From: an uncultured Actinomyces sp. | GTDB taxonomy: Bacteria > Actinomycetota > Actinomycetes > Actinomycetales > Actinomycetaceae | NCBI GenBank assembly: GCA_902373545.1 | Contig: CABKMZ010000001.1 | Location: forward strand, 1-64,000 | Direction: 5' to 3' | Length of the DNA stretch: 64,000 nucleotides | Shown here: positions 23,451 through 32,533 of the stretch, piece after piece | How positions within the stretch are numbered: position 1 is the first letter of the stretch | Layout of the letters: every line of letters begins with the position of its first letter | Notes under the pieces: generated by a model | Told to the model about the DNA's origin: nothing | Database searches by the model: none | The model's input: only the letters and a program-made list of their open reading frames with translations | Position numbers and translations under genes: made by a program

Positions 23451-24488
23451 TCAGGAAGCAGAGGACTGTGCCTCGCCCTGCGTCACGTAGTCATTCGTCG
23501 CGATCATTGCGGGATCCACGCTGCCCTCAAGCTCGCCGAGCGTGCCCAGGAAGGTGACCATCTGAGCCCACTTGTTCAGGTCCTGCGCGCCGCTCGCCTG
23601 ACCACTCTCGCCCACCCACAGCGGCACGGTCGCGGCCAGCACCGCATTCGCGGCCGCCAGCGAGTCCTCGCTCGCCAGCGAGTCATCCCACTTCTTGGTG
23701 GCGTCGATGGCGATCTGCGGGTCCGCGGCGATCGCGTTCATGGCATCGGTCGTGGCCTTGACGACGGCGCGCGCCTGCTCCGGATGCTCCTGGGCCCACT
23801 TGTGCGTCGTAATGATCGAAGCGCTCACGAGCGGCGTCGAGGGATCCAGCGCAATCTCGCGAATCTCCAGGCCAGCCAGGCGCATCTGCACCGCGTCATT
23901 GTTGGTGAAACCGACAACCGCGTCGACCTGGCCCGAGGCGATCGCTGCCTGCTGCGTGTAGCCGATCGGCGCAATCGTCACGTCGGCCTCGGCCAGGCCC
24001 GCGCTCTGCATGGCCGATCGGGTCGCGTAGTAGTTCGCGCCGTGCTCACCGGGGATGCCGACCGTCTTGCCCTTCAGGTCAGCCAGCGTCGTGATATCCG
24101 AGCTCTCGGGCACGATGACCGTGCCCGGGTAGGTGGCGTAGTACTGGCCGATCGAGACGATGTCCAGGCCCTGCGAGGCGGCCACCGCGGCCTCGTCACC
24201 GGAGGCGATCACGACGTCTTCCTCCCCGGCCAGCAGCGCCGTAAAGAAGCCCTCGTGCGAACCGTGGTGACGGATGGTGGCGCTGATGCCCGCGTCGTTG
24301 TATGTGCCCTGCGCATCGGCTACGTACACGGGCGCGAACTGGACATTCGGGATGTAGGTCAGGCCGATCGTGACGTGAGAGCCGTCCTTGGAACCCGACT
24401 GGGTGGCTGCCCCGCCGGCGCAGGCCGTCAGGGCCAGCGAGGCGCACGCGCCGAGCGCGAGGACGCGAAGAGACTGGGACACGTTCAT
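23451..24488 (-). CDS. ribY: Riboflavin-type ABC substrate-binding lipoprotein (RibY-like)
   Basis: 345 residues. A lipoprotein signal ends in the lipobox LTAC, with Cys22 as the anchor. The rest is an NMT1/THI5-like periplasmic-binding domain (LTYIPNVQFAPVYVADAQGTY...AGEEDVVIASGDEAAVA...LKGKTVGIPGEHGANY). The family also binds pyrimidine precursors and taurine-like ligands, so sequence alone would suggest ThiY. The FMN riboswitch ahead of the operon argues for riboflavin, as described for RibXY. It starts 12 bases after the permease stop behind AAGGAG. No ATPase gene follows; pafB is next. Confidence 0.8.
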   Translation of the reverse strand: MNVSQSLRVLALGACASLALTACAGGAATQSGSKDGSHVTIGLTYIPNVQFAPVYVADAQGTYNDAGISATIRHHGSHEGFFTALLAGEEDVVIASGDEAAVAASQGLDIVSIGQYYATYPGTVIVPESSDITTLADLKGKTVGIPGEHGANYYATRSAMQSAGLAEADVTIAPIGYTQQAAIASGQVDAVVGFTNNDAVQMRLAGLEIREIALDPSTPLVSASIITTHKWAQEHPEQARAVVKATTDAMNAIAADPQIAIDATKKWDDSLASEDSLAAANAVLAATVPLWVGESGQASGAQDLNKWAQMVTFLGTLGELEGSVDPAMIATNDYVTQGEAQSSAS

Positions 24489-24499
24489 GGGATTCTCCT

Positions 24500-25273
24500 T
24501 CACTGCGTGATGTCGTAACGCTTGGACCGTTCGACCCTGTACACGATCGTGTACAGCAGCGTCGCCATCGTGCACAAAATGATGATGATGACGAACATGC
24601 CGGCGGTGTCGACGTTGTTTCTCATTTGAGTGAGTACCTGCCCGAGCCCGGTTCCGCCCATGACCATCTCCCCCACGACGGCGCCGGTGACGGACAGCGC
24701 GAAGCCATTGCGCAGGCCGCCCAAAATGGCGGGCGCGGCGAGGGGAAGCTCCATGTGCCAGGCCATCGTCCACCCGGTGGCCCCATCCAGGGAGGCGGCC
24801 TCCAGCAGGTCACGATCGATGTGACGCAGGCCGACGACCGTGGAGACGAGGATTGGGAAAAAGACTATGAGGGCGCACAGGACCACGATGGCGACGAAGC
24901 CGTAGCCAACCCACAGGACCAGGATGGGAGCGATAGCGATAGCGGGCAACGCCTGCGTCGCACCGAGGAAAGGCTCGACCGCGGCGGCCAGCAGGCGCGA
25001 TCGGTAGATCGCGTAGGCCGATGGAAGCGCGACGCTTGAGCCAAGCAGGCAACCCGCGACGGCCTCGGCGCCTGTGATCCGCACCCTCTCCCACGTCGTC
25101 GGCAGCGCGAGAAGCACCTGTGCTTTGGAGACGACGGACTGGGGGTTTGGCAGACGCCAGGCTTCGATGCCGGTCAGCGTCGTCGAGAGCCACCACCCCG
25201 CCAGCAACAGGGCGAGGAAAATGATCGGTGCTGCCACAGCGAGAGTGCCGCGGGGCTTATTCCGAGATGCCAC
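24500..25273 (-). CDS. ribX: ABC transporter permease (RibX-like)
   Basis: 257 residues from a GTG at 25273 with GGAAAG upstream; an alternative GTG at 25318 would add 15 residues but lies inside the hairpin behind the riboswitch. Six membrane helices and the EAA loop (LLEAASLDGATGWTMAWHMELP) mark a BPD-type permease of the SsuC/ThiX family. Controlled by the FMN riboswitch at 25338-25456, so it most likely imports riboflavin with the adjacent lipoprotein. The ATP-binding subunit is not encoded here and would have to be supplied from elsewhere. Confidence 0.8.
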   Translation of the reverse strand: MASRNKPRGTLAVAAPIIFLALLLAGWWLSTTLTGIEAWRLPNPQSVVSKAQVLLALPTTWERVRITGAEAVAGCLLGSSVALPSAYAIYRSRLLAAAVEPFLGATQALPAIAIAPILVLWVGYGFVAIVVLCALIVFFPILVSTVVGLRHIDRDLLEAASLDGATGWTMAWHMELPLAAPAILGGLRNGFALSVTGAVVGEMVMGGTGLGQVLTQMRNNVDTAGMFVIIIILCTMATLLYTIVYRVERSKRYDITQ

Positions 25274-25331
25274 GACGAACTTTCCGACACCGGGGTACGC
25301 GCAGCACAGTAGGCGCACGGGTGCGCCTCAT
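25257..25331 (-). CDS. Possible 24-residue leader peptide ahead of ribX
   Basis: An ATG at 25331 follows GGGAGGAG at ideal spacing, directly behind the riboswitch, but its frame closes after 24 codons at TAA 25257-25259. The peptide would be strongly basic (seven Arg in the first 17 residues). Its stop lies 14 bases inside ribX, so translation of the leader could open the ribX start. It could also be an accident of the riboswitch 3' end. No homologue is claimed. Confidence 0.3.
   Translation of the reverse strand: MRRTRAPTVLRVPRCRKVRRGISE
25310..25328 (-). promoter_or_regulatory. Hairpin in the riboswitch expression platform
   Basis: On the minus strand GGCGCAC and GTGCGCC form a 7-bp stem with a two-base loop just behind the aptamer. 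There is no T-run, so control of translation is more likely than termination. Confidence 0.4.
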
Positions 25332-25337
25332 GCACTC

Positions 25338-25456
25338 CTCCCATCCGGACTGTAACCGTCGGTGCCGGAATTTCACCGGCTCAGCCACCCTCGTTCTGTG
25401 AGGGTGGGTCGCGGACTATCACCGCCGGTTCGGACTTTCACCGACCCCGGAGTACT
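25338..25456 (-). promoter_or_regulatory. FMN riboswitch (RFN element)
   Basis: On the minus strand the conserved FMN aptamer blocks occur in order: GGTCGGTGAAAGTCCG, ACCGGCGGTGATAGTCCGCG, a variable arm (CCACCCTC/GAGGGTGG), GAGCCGGTGAAATTCCGG, and ACCGACGGTTACAGTCCGGA ending in TGGGAGGAG. Binding of FMN normally represses the downstream gene. It controls ribX-ribY. Confidence 0.93.
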
Positions 25457-25510
25457 CGCCGCCCATTGTGCCACGTGGGCTCTGTGGGTGCGACACGTGT
25501 TCGCGGATGA

Positions 25511-25540
25511 AGAACGGGACGAGGCCACGGCCTCGTCCCG
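25511..25540 (-). terminator. Terminator of rpe
   Basis: CGGGACGAGGCC (25515-25526) pairs with GGCCTCGTCCCG (25529-25540); read leftward it is followed by TTCTTC. It separates the rpe transcript from the FMN riboswitch. Confidence 0.7.
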
Positions 25541-25561
25541 CTCGCGTGTTGCGCTGTGCGC

Positions 25562-26224
25562 TCAGTGCGTGTGCGCGTTGGCAAGCTCGCGCAAGATCTC
25601 GACTTCTCGGTGGGCGTCTTCGGCGCGGAAGACGGCCGAGCCCGCCACGAAGTTGTCGGCGCCAGCCATTGCAGCGCGCTCGATGGTCGAGCGAGAAATA
25701 CCGCCGTCGACCTGAATCGACACCTCGAGTCCCGCGGCGTTGATGGCTGCGCGCGTACGCTCGATCTTGGGGATCATCTGCTCGATAAAGGACTGGCCTC
25801 CAAAGCCCGGCTCGACCGTCATAATGAGGATCATGTCGAACTCGTTGAGGATGTCAACGAAGGGAGCGATGTCCGTCGCGGGCTTGAGTGCCAGGCCCGC
25901 GCGCGCACCCAGGCGATGCAGCTCGCGCGCCAGGCGCAGCGGCGCGGCCACGGCCTCGGCGTGGAAGGTCACCGAGTGACAGCCCACCTCCGCGTACTGC
26001 GGCGCCCAGCGGTCCGGGTCCTCGATCATGAGGTGGGCGTCCACCGGTAGGATTCCAGACGTGACGACAGCCTCGGCGACGGGCAGGCCCCACGACAAGT
26101 TGGGGACGAAATGGTTGTCCATGACATCGACGTGGGCGACGTCGGCGCCGGCAATCTTGGTGAGCTCTCCGCGCAGGTCGGCGATGTCGCAGTTCAGGAT
26201 CGACGGGCTAATTGTGGCGTTCAT
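25562..26224 (-). CDS. rpe: Ribulose-phosphate 3-epimerase
   Basis: 220 residues from the ATG at 26224 ([10 protein letters not shown]). It interconverts ribulose 5-phosphate and xylulose 5-phosphate in the pentose phosphate pathway. TIM-barrel motifs: [33 protein letters not shown] and QVDGGI with metal-ligand His/Asp residues. TAGCAT lies 7 bases before the ATG. In many actinobacteria rpe is followed by riboflavin biosynthesis genes; here an FMN-controlled importer sits in that place. Confidence 0.95.
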   Translation of the reverse strand: MNATISPSILNCDIADLRGELTKIAGADVAHVDVMDNHFVPNLSWGLPVAEAVVTSGILPVDAHLMIEDPDRWAPQYAEVGCHSVTFHAEAVAAPLRLARELHRLGARAGLALKPATDIAPFVDILNEFDMILIMTVEPGFGGQSFIEQMIPKIERTRAAINAAGLEVSIQVDGGISRSTIERAAMAGADNFVAGSAVFRAEDAHREVEILRELANAHTH

Positions 26225-26231
26225 AACGGAT

Positions 26232-26237
26232 ATGCTA
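26232..26237 (-). promoter_or_regulatory. Leaderless -10 of rpe
   Basis: TAGCAT on the minus strand, 7 bases before the ATG at 26224; it overlaps the end of rsmB. Confidence 0.4.
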
Positions 26238-27707
26238 ACGCTTGCGCAGGCACGCCACAAACATAAGATCGGTGCCCACGCGGTGGTCCCACAGCTGTAG
26301 CGTGCGTCCCTGCGTCCCTGTCAGACGCCCCGCGGTGTCGGGAATCTCCAGCGGGAAGGGCGCGCACTCGTCGGCCAGGGCAACGGTGTCAAGAAGCTCC
26401 ACCTCGCCTATGTCCAGGAGGCGTCGCACCTGGTCGCGCGTCTCGGCCGCGTGCGGGGAACAGGTGATATAGGTCAGGATGCCGCCGGGGCGGGTCAGCG
26501 CAACCGCGCGGTCCAGCAGCTGCGCCTGCAACGAGGTGAGCTCCTCGACGTCGCCGGGCGTACGGTTCCAACGCGACTCGGGGCGCCTGCGCATCGAGCC
26601 CATACCCGAGCAGGGGGCATCGACGACAACACGGTCGAAGGACGCCAGGGGCCACGCGGTGCCTCCCCCGCCGAAGGTGCGCCCGTCGCCGCTGACGACC
26701 TCAATGGAGTCGTATTGGCGGGTCGTGCGCTCGATGAGACGCGCGCGATGCGGGTGCACCTCGTTGGCGGTCACGCGCGCCCCGCACTCGGCGGCCAGGC
26801 CAGCGAGCATCGCCGCCTTACCGCCCGGGCCCGCGCACATGTCGAGCCAGCGCGCGTCCTCTCCCCCGTCCAGGGGTGCATGGGCGGCGATGAGGGCGGC
26901 CAGCTGGGAGCCCTCATCCTGGGCGCCCGAGCGCCCGTCGCGGATGGAGGGCAAACGTGCGGGGTCGCCCGACTCCAGCAGGACAGCGCGCGGGGAGACG
27001 GCTCCGAGGGCGACGCGGGTGTCGAGAATATCCTCGGCCTCATCTGCCAGCTCATCGACGCTCATCAGGCCCGGGCGCGCCACGAGGGTGACCGTGGGGA
27101 CCTCGTTGTCGGCTGCGAGGACATCCTCGAGCTCCTCGGCGGAGTAGCCGTGCGCCTCCAGGGCTTGGCGGAATGCGCGAACCATCCACGCGGGGTGCGA
27201 GTAGCGCACACCCAAGGCCTCGTCCGGGTCCTCAATCTCGTTCATCGCGGCCTCGCGTTCGGCGTCCTCCTCGCGCGTGATGGAGCGCAGGACGGCGTTG
27301 ACGAAGCGAACCGGGCCGTCGGTCAGGTGCTCGCGGGCGACGTCCACCGTCGCCGAGACGGCTGCGTGGTCGGGGACGCGCATGTCGAGGAGCTGGTGTG
27401 CGCCCATGCGAAGGATGACAAGAGCGCGCGGATCGAGATCAGCAAGTGGACGATCGATGTGGCGCGAGATCACCCAGTCAAGACGGCCGATCGCGCGCAG
27501 CGTGCCGTGGACCAGCTCGGAGGTGAAGGCGGCGTCCCGGTCGCTGAAGTGGCCCTCCCTGCGGGCCTGACGCAGCGCCTTAGGCAGAATAATGTTCGCG
27601 AAGGCACCCTGCGTGGCCACCTCGTGCAGCACCTCGTAGGCGATGCGGCGGGGTTCGTCGGCCGGGCGCAGCTTGTGGTAGCCGTCAGAGTATCGGCGCT
27701 CGCTCAT
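26235..27707 (-). CDS. rsmB: 16S rRNA m5C967 methyltransferase RsmB
   Basis: 490 residues from the ATG at 27707 (MSERRYSDG), behind GGAGGAACG and overlapping the fmt stop by 4 bases. The N-terminal NusB-like RNA-binding domain ([14 protein letters not shown] onward) is followed by the Rossmann methyltransferase with [12 protein letters not shown] (SAM site), the DAPCSG motif and the catalytic TCSPH motif. Fmt-RsmB-Rpe order equals Rv1406-Rv1408. Methylates C967 of 16S rRNA using SAM, for which metK lies upstream in the same region. Confidence 0.94.
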   Translation of the reverse strand: MSERRYSDGYHKLRPADEPRRIAYEVLHEVATQGAFANIILPKALRQARREGHFSDRDAAFTSELVHGTLRAIGRLDWVISRHIDRPLADLDPRALVILRMGAHQLLDMRVPDHAAVSATVDVAREHLTDGPVRFVNAVLRSITREEDAEREAAMNEIEDPDEALGVRYSHPAWMVRAFRQALEAHGYSAEELEDVLAADNEVPTVTLVARPGLMSVDELADEAEDILDTRVALGAVSPRAVLLESGDPARLPSIRDGRSGAQDEGSQLAALIAAHAPLDGGEDARWLDMCAGPGGKAAMLAGLAAECGARVTANEVHPHRARLIERTTRQYDSIEVVSGDGRTFGGGGTAWPLASFDRVVVDAPCSGMGSMRRRPESRWNRTPGDVEELTSLQAQLLDRAVALTRPGGILTYITCSPHAAETRDQVRRLLDIGEVELLDTVALADECAPFPLEIPDTAGRLTGTQGRTLQLWDHRVGTDLMFVACLRKR

Positions 27708-28648
27708 CGTTCCTCCTCCGTCTGTCCGCCGAGGCGCACCTCGGCGTCGGGCCGCGCGCCCCTGGCCCACGCGGCGGCGTCCATCCAGGACTTACCCGCG
27801 GGTGCGACCTGGCCGAGAATCAGCGCGCCCGACGCGCAGCCGACGCTCACCTGCTTCTTGGTGACCTCCAGCTGGCCGGGTTCCAGGTCGTCGCGTTCCA
27901 CGGGGGTCGCAACGCCGAGCTTCATGCGCGCCCCACCGGGCAGCACCGTGTACGCACCAGGATTGGGCGTCACCGAACGAATAATGCGGTCCTCGGTCGC
28001 GGCATCGCGCGTGAAGGACACGTAGCCGTCCGCGTGCGCCAGGCGACGGGCATGGGTCACGCCCTCAGGGGCCTGCGGGGTTGCGTGGGCGGAGTCTGCC
28101 TCAAGCGCATCGACGACGCCGAGAACCTGCCCTGCCCCGGCCTCGGCCATCGATTCGAGCAACTCACCGGCGCTCTCGTGGCCGATTGCGACCTCGACGC
28201 GCGAGTACACGTCGCCCGTGTCGAGGCCCTCTTCCAGGTTGAACACGCACGAGGCCGTGGTGGGGTCGCCCTCTCGAATCGCCCACTGGACGGGGGCGGC
28301 ACCGCGCCAGCGCGGCAGGTCGGAAAAGTGCAGGTTGACCCACCCGTGGGTGGGCATGGCCAAAACGGAGGGAGGAACCAGGCCGCCATAGGCGACGACG
28401 ACGCCCAGATCGGCGCCCACAGCCTCGATGCGCTGCCCGATCGCGGGATCCTTCAGCGAGGTCGTCTCCAGGAGGTCAACGCCCGCCTGCGCAGCCACCT
28501 CGGCGACCGGGGACGGGTACATCGTCTTACCGCGCCCGCGTCGAGCCGGCGGGCGGGTGATGACCAGGGCGACCTCGTGGGAGGAAGAGAGCAGGGCACG
28601 CAGCGTCGGGACTGCGGCATCGGGGGTTCCAGCGAAAATAATGCGCAC
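27704..28648 (-). CDS. fmt: Methionyl-tRNA formyltransferase
   Basis: 314 residues, GTG start. It formylates initiator Met-tRNA using 10-formyl-THF. The N-terminal formyltransferase domain carries FAGTPDAAVPTLRALL and the signature VNLHFSDLPRWRGAAPVQWA, with catalytic Asn, His and Asp around it; the C-terminal OB-like domain follows (LEVTKKQVSVGCASGALIL). TAAACT lies 7 bases before the GTG, indicating a leaderless start for fmt-rsmB. Confidence 0.95.
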   Translation of the reverse strand: MRIIFAGTPDAAVPTLRALLSSSHEVALVITRPPARRGRGKTMYPSPVAEVAAQAGVDLLETTSLKDPAIGQRIEAVGADLGVVVAYGGLVPPSVLAMPTHGWVNLHFSDLPRWRGAAPVQWAIREGDPTTASCVFNLEEGLDTGDVYSRVEVAIGHESAGELLESMAEAGAGQVLGVVDALEADSAHATPQAPEGVTHARRLAHADGYVSFTRDAATEDRIIRSVTPNPGAYTVLPGGARMKLGVATPVERDDLEPGQLEVTKKQVSVGCASGALILGQVAPAGKSWMDAAAWARGARPDAEVRLGGQTEEER

Positions 28649-28655
28649 GAGCGCC

Positions 28656-28661
28656 AGTTTA
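28656..28661 (-). promoter_or_regulatory. Leaderless -10 of fmt
   Basis: TAAACT on the minus strand, 7 bases before the GTG at 28648. Confidence 0.4.
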
Positions 28662-28682
28662 CGGCACCGCGAGGCCCCAGAC

Positions 28683-30665
28683 TCAGAAGAGCTCCGGTGG
28701 GTTCACGCTCATTTTGACCAGCGGTACCTTGCGTGCCGAGCGCGAGCGGCGGATGTCGGTGAGCGCCTGGAGCATCGCGACCGTGTCCGGCAACGGCGTG
28801 CGCACGAGCGTGCGGACCTGGTTCTGCTCACCCTCGCGGGTGGCGGGGATGGCAACGGTTCCAACCAGCTCGGCGCCGCCCTCGCGCACAACCTGGTCGG
28901 CCACCTGGCGCACCTGGGCCGCCGTGCCGTCCAGTGCCACCATGGTGCACGCGGGGAAAAACCCAAGTGCTTCGCGTTCGTCAAGGAGGCGCTGGGCGTA
29001 GTCGGTGGGAGACCAGCGCACGAGCATCTGGCCCAGGGCCTCGGGGATCGTCCCCACGACGAGGCCGGGGTGGCCCGGGCGCACGAGCGACAGGGCGTCG
29101 AGCCAGCGGCGTGCGGCCTCCTCGGGCGCCCACAGCTCCGGCCGGCCGGCCAGGGCAGCGGCGTCCAAGATGATGGCGCAGGCGTAGCCACCGTCGACGC
29201 TCGGTTCGGCCCCGGCTGTCGCGACGATGACGGTGGGGCGCGCGGGCAGGGTGCGGGTGATGCGGTGGGCGGCGGAAGACTCGAGGACGGAGGCGTCCGG
29301 GAGGGTGCGTGCGATTTCCTCGGCGGTGCGTGAGGCCCCCACCCGGGCCCCGCGCACGTGCGTTCCCGCGCATTGTGGGCAGCGCCACGAGGTCGGCTCG
29401 CGCCCACACCACCCGCAGGTCACAGCGGAGTCGGCACCCATCGACAGCGGACCCGAGCAGTGCGGGCACCGGGCCAGATGGCCGCAGCGCCGACACACGA
29501 CGGTGGGCCAGTAGCCCGCGGATGCGACCTGGATCAGGACGGGCCCTTCGCGCAAGCCCTGGCGGATCAATCGCAGGGCGGCCTGCGGGATGCGCATGCG
29601 TCCGCCCGCGCCCTCGCTGTCCGCCTGAGCCTCACCGTGCAGGTGAACGCGGGGGGTCGCCTCGCGCAGCGCCTGCGGCGTGGGGTCCAGGCTCACCGCC
29701 CATCCAGAGCGCACGAGAGCCTGAGCCTTGACCGAACGCGCGTTCGAGAGGACGAGCAGACCAGCTCCCTCGGCAGCGCAGCGCTGCACGGCCACGTCGA
29801 GCGCGTCGCACCTGGGGAAACGCCGCTCACGCAGGCGATCATCCCCATCGTTGACGATGACGATCAGACCGGTTGTCGCGCACGGCACCCACACGGCCGA
29901 GCGCGTCCCCACCACGATGGGAAGACGTCCGAGGGAAGCGGCGACGTGGACGCGGTAGCGCTCCTCCGGGCTGACCTCCCCACCGCTTACCACCGCGGGC
30001 ACGCCCAGATCCTCCTCAAGCTCGCGGGCGACGCGAGTGGCGTGCTCCCCCGTCGGGGTCACGACAATAACGGAGCGGCCCGACGACACCGTCGCACCCA
30101 CGGCCTCAGACAGGCAGGCACGCACGTGGGGCCGCAGCGTCGTCACGATGGCGCGCGGAGACGTTCCGTCGCGCAGCCGCGATAGGAGGGCCGCGCCAGC
30201 CGGATAGGGGTCCCACCCCTGCCCCGCCTCCCGGTGCGTCACCGTGGGCCAGGCGGGAGGAGCGGCCGCAAGCACTTCCTTTTCGGCGCGCGCGTGGCGC
30301 GGCGGAACCGCGAGGGAGAGCACCTGCGACGTGGTGGCGAGGAACCGCAAGGCGATACGTTTCGAGGCCTCGTACAGGGCCGGGGTGACGACGGGCGTCG
30401 CCGAGACAACGGATTCAAGGCGCCCGACGGAGTCGCTGACCTCGCGTCTGGTGCGCTCGACGATCCAGCCATCAACCCGGCTACCCGACAAACGCACGCG
30501 CACGAGCGAGCCGACCACGGCCTCGTCCACGAGGGCGTCGGGAACGACGTAGTCGAGCGGGCGATCCATGTGCGCCACATCGACGTCGACGAGCACGCGG
30601 GCAATCTCCGCACTGCGCGTAGCAGGCGGGTCAAACCCGTCAAGCATTCCCTGCGTGGACATCAT
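28683..30665 (-). CDS. priA: PriA-like primosomal protein without ATPase motifs
   Basis: 660 residues from the ATG at 30665 (ATG 30662 or 30647 are also possible). The N-terminal 3' DNA-binding domain (VDVAHMDRPLDYVVPDAL) and the eight-cysteine zinc region (CRRCGHLARCPHC...CGWCGREP...CPQC) are conserved. The helicase core is degenerate: no GxGKT loop precedes VVTPTGEHATRVAREL, and the DEEH box reads NDGDD. UniProt describes mycobacterial PriA the same way (no detectable helicase activity). It probably loads replisome proteins structurally rather than by unwinding. Confidence 0.9.
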   Translation of the reverse strand: MMSTQGMLDGFDPPATRSAEIARVLVDVDVAHMDRPLDYVVPDALVDEAVVGSLVRVRLSGSRVDGWIVERTRREVSDSVGRLESVVSATPVVTPALYEASKRIALRFLATTSQVLSLAVPPRHARAEKEVLAAAPPAWPTVTHREAGQGWDPYPAGAALLSRLRDGTSPRAIVTTLRPHVRACLSEAVGATVSSGRSVIVVTPTGEHATRVARELEEDLGVPAVVSGGEVSPEERYRVHVAASLGRLPIVVGTRSAVWVPCATTGLIVIVNDGDDRLRERRFPRCDALDVAVQRCAAEGAGLLVLSNARSVKAQALVRSGWAVSLDPTPQALREATPRVHLHGEAQADSEGAGGRMRIPQAALRLIRQGLREGPVLIQVASAGYWPTVVCRRCGHLARCPHCSGPLSMGADSAVTCGWCGREPTSWRCPQCAGTHVRGARVGASRTAEEIARTLPDASVLESSAAHRITRTLPARPTVIVATAGAEPSVDGGYACAIILDAAALAGRPELWAPEEAARRWLDALSLVRPGHPGLVVGTIPEALGQMLVRWSPTDYAQRLLDEREALGFFPACTMVALDGTAAQVRQVADQVVREGGAELVGTVAIPATREGEQNQVRTLVRTPLPDTVAMLQALTDIRRSRSARKVPLVKMSVNPPELF

Positions 30666-30707
30666 GAGCCTAGTCAAACACAGCCCGTGCCCATCTGCGT
30701 CCGTTGA

Positions 30708-31349
30708 TCAGCCCAGGAGCTTGAGCCCGTACTTGCCCACGACCATCGCGAGCACGCCGAACACGATGAGTCCCCACAGCGCCCAGTCGAGCCCCTGAGC
30801 CACGATGCGGCGCAGCGACGCGGGAGCCGCAATCACGCCGTCTCGGATATTGATGCGCGTGATACCGCCGAAAACCAAGGTCGTCGTGACCGTGATGAGC
30901 AGGCACCACGGGCACAGCACCTGGATAATGAAGTAGGACTGTCCAAACAGCCAGAACGCGAAAAACAGCGCCACCGTGTACAGCAGATTCGTGCACGCCA
31001 TGTACCAGCGCGGGAACTTCACGCCCGCAAAAATCGCGACGGAGATCGCCAAGACGACGGCCTCGAAGAAGATGCCGAGGAACGCGTTGGGGAAGCCCAG
31101 GATGCGGGCCTGCCACGTCTGCGCGACCGCCGAACACGACAGTACGGCGGAGACGTCGCAGCCAAAACGCGCCGACGAATCGGCTGCCAGCTGCCACGCC
31201 TCGATCGAGAGCACGAAGGAGGTGACGAGGCCGATAAAGCCCGAGACGATCATCTCCAGGCTCGTGCGCCTCCTCCACGCCCGGCGCGCCTGAGGGGTAT
31301 CCCAGGAGGGGACGAACTCGTCGACCTGCTGCTCCGCGCCGACGCTCAT
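30708..31349 (-). CDS. Vitamin K epoxide reductase (VKOR) family membrane protein
   Basis: 213 residues from the ATG at 31349, overlapping the metK stop (ATGA). Four or more membrane helices with the quinone-site CPWC motif ([13 protein letters not shown]) and the loop cysteine pair CDVSAVLSC. Bacterial VKOR reoxidises a DsbA-like thiol oxidase and passes electrons to menaquinone; in Actinomyces it partners MdbA for folding of pilins and other exported proteins. No DsbA-like gene is in the window. Coupling to metK is unusual. Confidence 0.92.
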   Translation of the reverse strand: MSVGAEQQVDEFVPSWDTPQARRAWRRRTSLEMIVSGFIGLVTSFVLSIEAWQLAADSSARFGCDVSAVLSCSAVAQTWQARILGFPNAFLGIFFEAVVLAISVAIFAGVKFPRWYMACTNLLYTVALFFAFWLFGQSYFIIQVLCPWCLLITVTTTLVFGGITRINIRDGVIAAPASLRRIVAQGLDWALWGLIVFGVLAMVVGKYGLKLLG

Positions 31350-32533
31350 GCGAGCACGGCCTGCAGCTCGGCGACGCGGTTGGTGGCCTCCCACGGGAAC
31401 TGCTCGCGGCCGAAGTGGCCGTAGGCGGCGGTCTCGCGGTAGATCGGGCGCAGCAGGTCGAGGTCCTCGATCATGCCCAAGGGACGCAGGTCGAAGACCT
31501 CGCGGATCGCGTCGGCGATGCGTTCCTCGGGGATCGAGGAGGTTCCGAAGGTGTCGACGTACAGGCCGATCGGGTGGGCGCGTCCGATGGCGTAGGCCAG
31601 CTGAATCTCGCAGCGCCCGGCGATGCCCGCGGCCACGACGTTCTTGGCGACCCAGCGGGCGGCGTAGGTCGCGGAACGGTCGACCTTCGAGGGGTCCTTG
31701 CCGGAGAAGGCCCCGCCGCCGTGGCGAGCCATGCCGCCGTAGGTGTCGACGATGATCTTGCGGCCCGTCAAGCCGGCATCAGCGGCCGGGCCGCCCAGGA
31801 CGAAGCGTCCCGAAGGGTTGATGAGGGCCGTCATGTCACCCGTGGCCAGCTCGAGGCCGGACTCCTCGATGACCGGGTCGATCACGTGCGCGCGCACGGC
31901 GTCCGCGATCGCGCTCTGGGTCAGGTTCTCGTCGTGCTGGGTCGAGACGACGATCGTGTCGATGCCGACGGGGCGACCGTTCTCGTAGGCAAGGGTCACC
32001 TGGGTCTTGCCGTCGGGGCGCAGGCCCGACACGATGCCCTGCTTGCGCACATCGGTCAGGCGCTTGGCCAGGCGGTGCGCCAGCCAGATGGGTGCGGGCA
32101 TGAGGTCGGGGGTGTCGGAGGCTGCGTAGCCGAACATGATGCCCTGGTCGCCCGCACCCAAGCGGTCGCGCGGGTCACCGCCCTGGGTGCCGCGCACCTC
32201 GAGGGCCTCGTCGACACCGCCGGCGATATCGGGGCTCTGCCCATCCAGGGAGATGGACACGCCGCAGGACGCGCCGTCGAAGCCGACACGGGAGGAGTCG
32301 TATCCGATCGAGAGGATCTCACGACGCACGATCTCGGGGATCTCGACGTACGCCTCGGTGGTCACCTCACCGGCGACGTGGATGAGGCCTGTTGCGGCCA
32401 TCGTCTCGACAGCGACGCGCGAGCGGGGATCCGCTTCGAGCAGGGCGTCGAGGATCGCATCGGAGATACGGTCACAGACCTTGTCGGGGTGACCTTCGGT
32501 GACGGACTCGGAAGAGAAAAGCTGTTGACTCAC
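31346..32533 (-). CDS. metK: S-adenosylmethionine synthetase
   Basis: 395 residues, GTG start overlapping the coaBC stop (GTGA). It makes SAM from ATP and methionine. Signatures: [32 protein letters not shown], and [19 protein letters not shown]. Complete length for the family. It sits between coaBC and the VKOR gene in a tight leftward operon; SAM produced here feeds methyltransferases such as RsmB and TrmI in this window. Confidence 0.97.
   Translation of the reverse strand: MSQQLFSSESVTEGHPDKVCDRISDAILDALLEADPRSRVAVETMAATGLIHVAGEVTTEAYVEIPEIVRREILSIGYDSSRVGFDGASCGVSISLDGQSPDIAGGVDEALEVRGTQGGDPRDRLGAGDQGIMFGYAASDTPDLMPAPIWLAHRLAKRLTDVRKQGIVSGLRPDGKTQVTLAYENGRPVGIDTIVVSTQHDENLTQSAIADAVRAHVIDPVIEESGLELATGDMTALINPSGRFVLGGPAADAGLTGRKIIVDTYGGMARHGGGAFSGKDPSKVDRSATYAARWVAKNVVAAGIAGRCEIQLAYAIGRAHPIGLYVDTFGTSSIPEERIADAIREVFDLRPLGMIEDLDLLRPIYRETAAYGHFGREQFPWEATNRVAELQAVLA

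Noticed and set aside
23451-24488. Thiamine-precursor binding protein (ThiY)
   Set aside because: The NMT1 fold allows it, but the operon is controlled by an FMN and not a TPP riboswitch.
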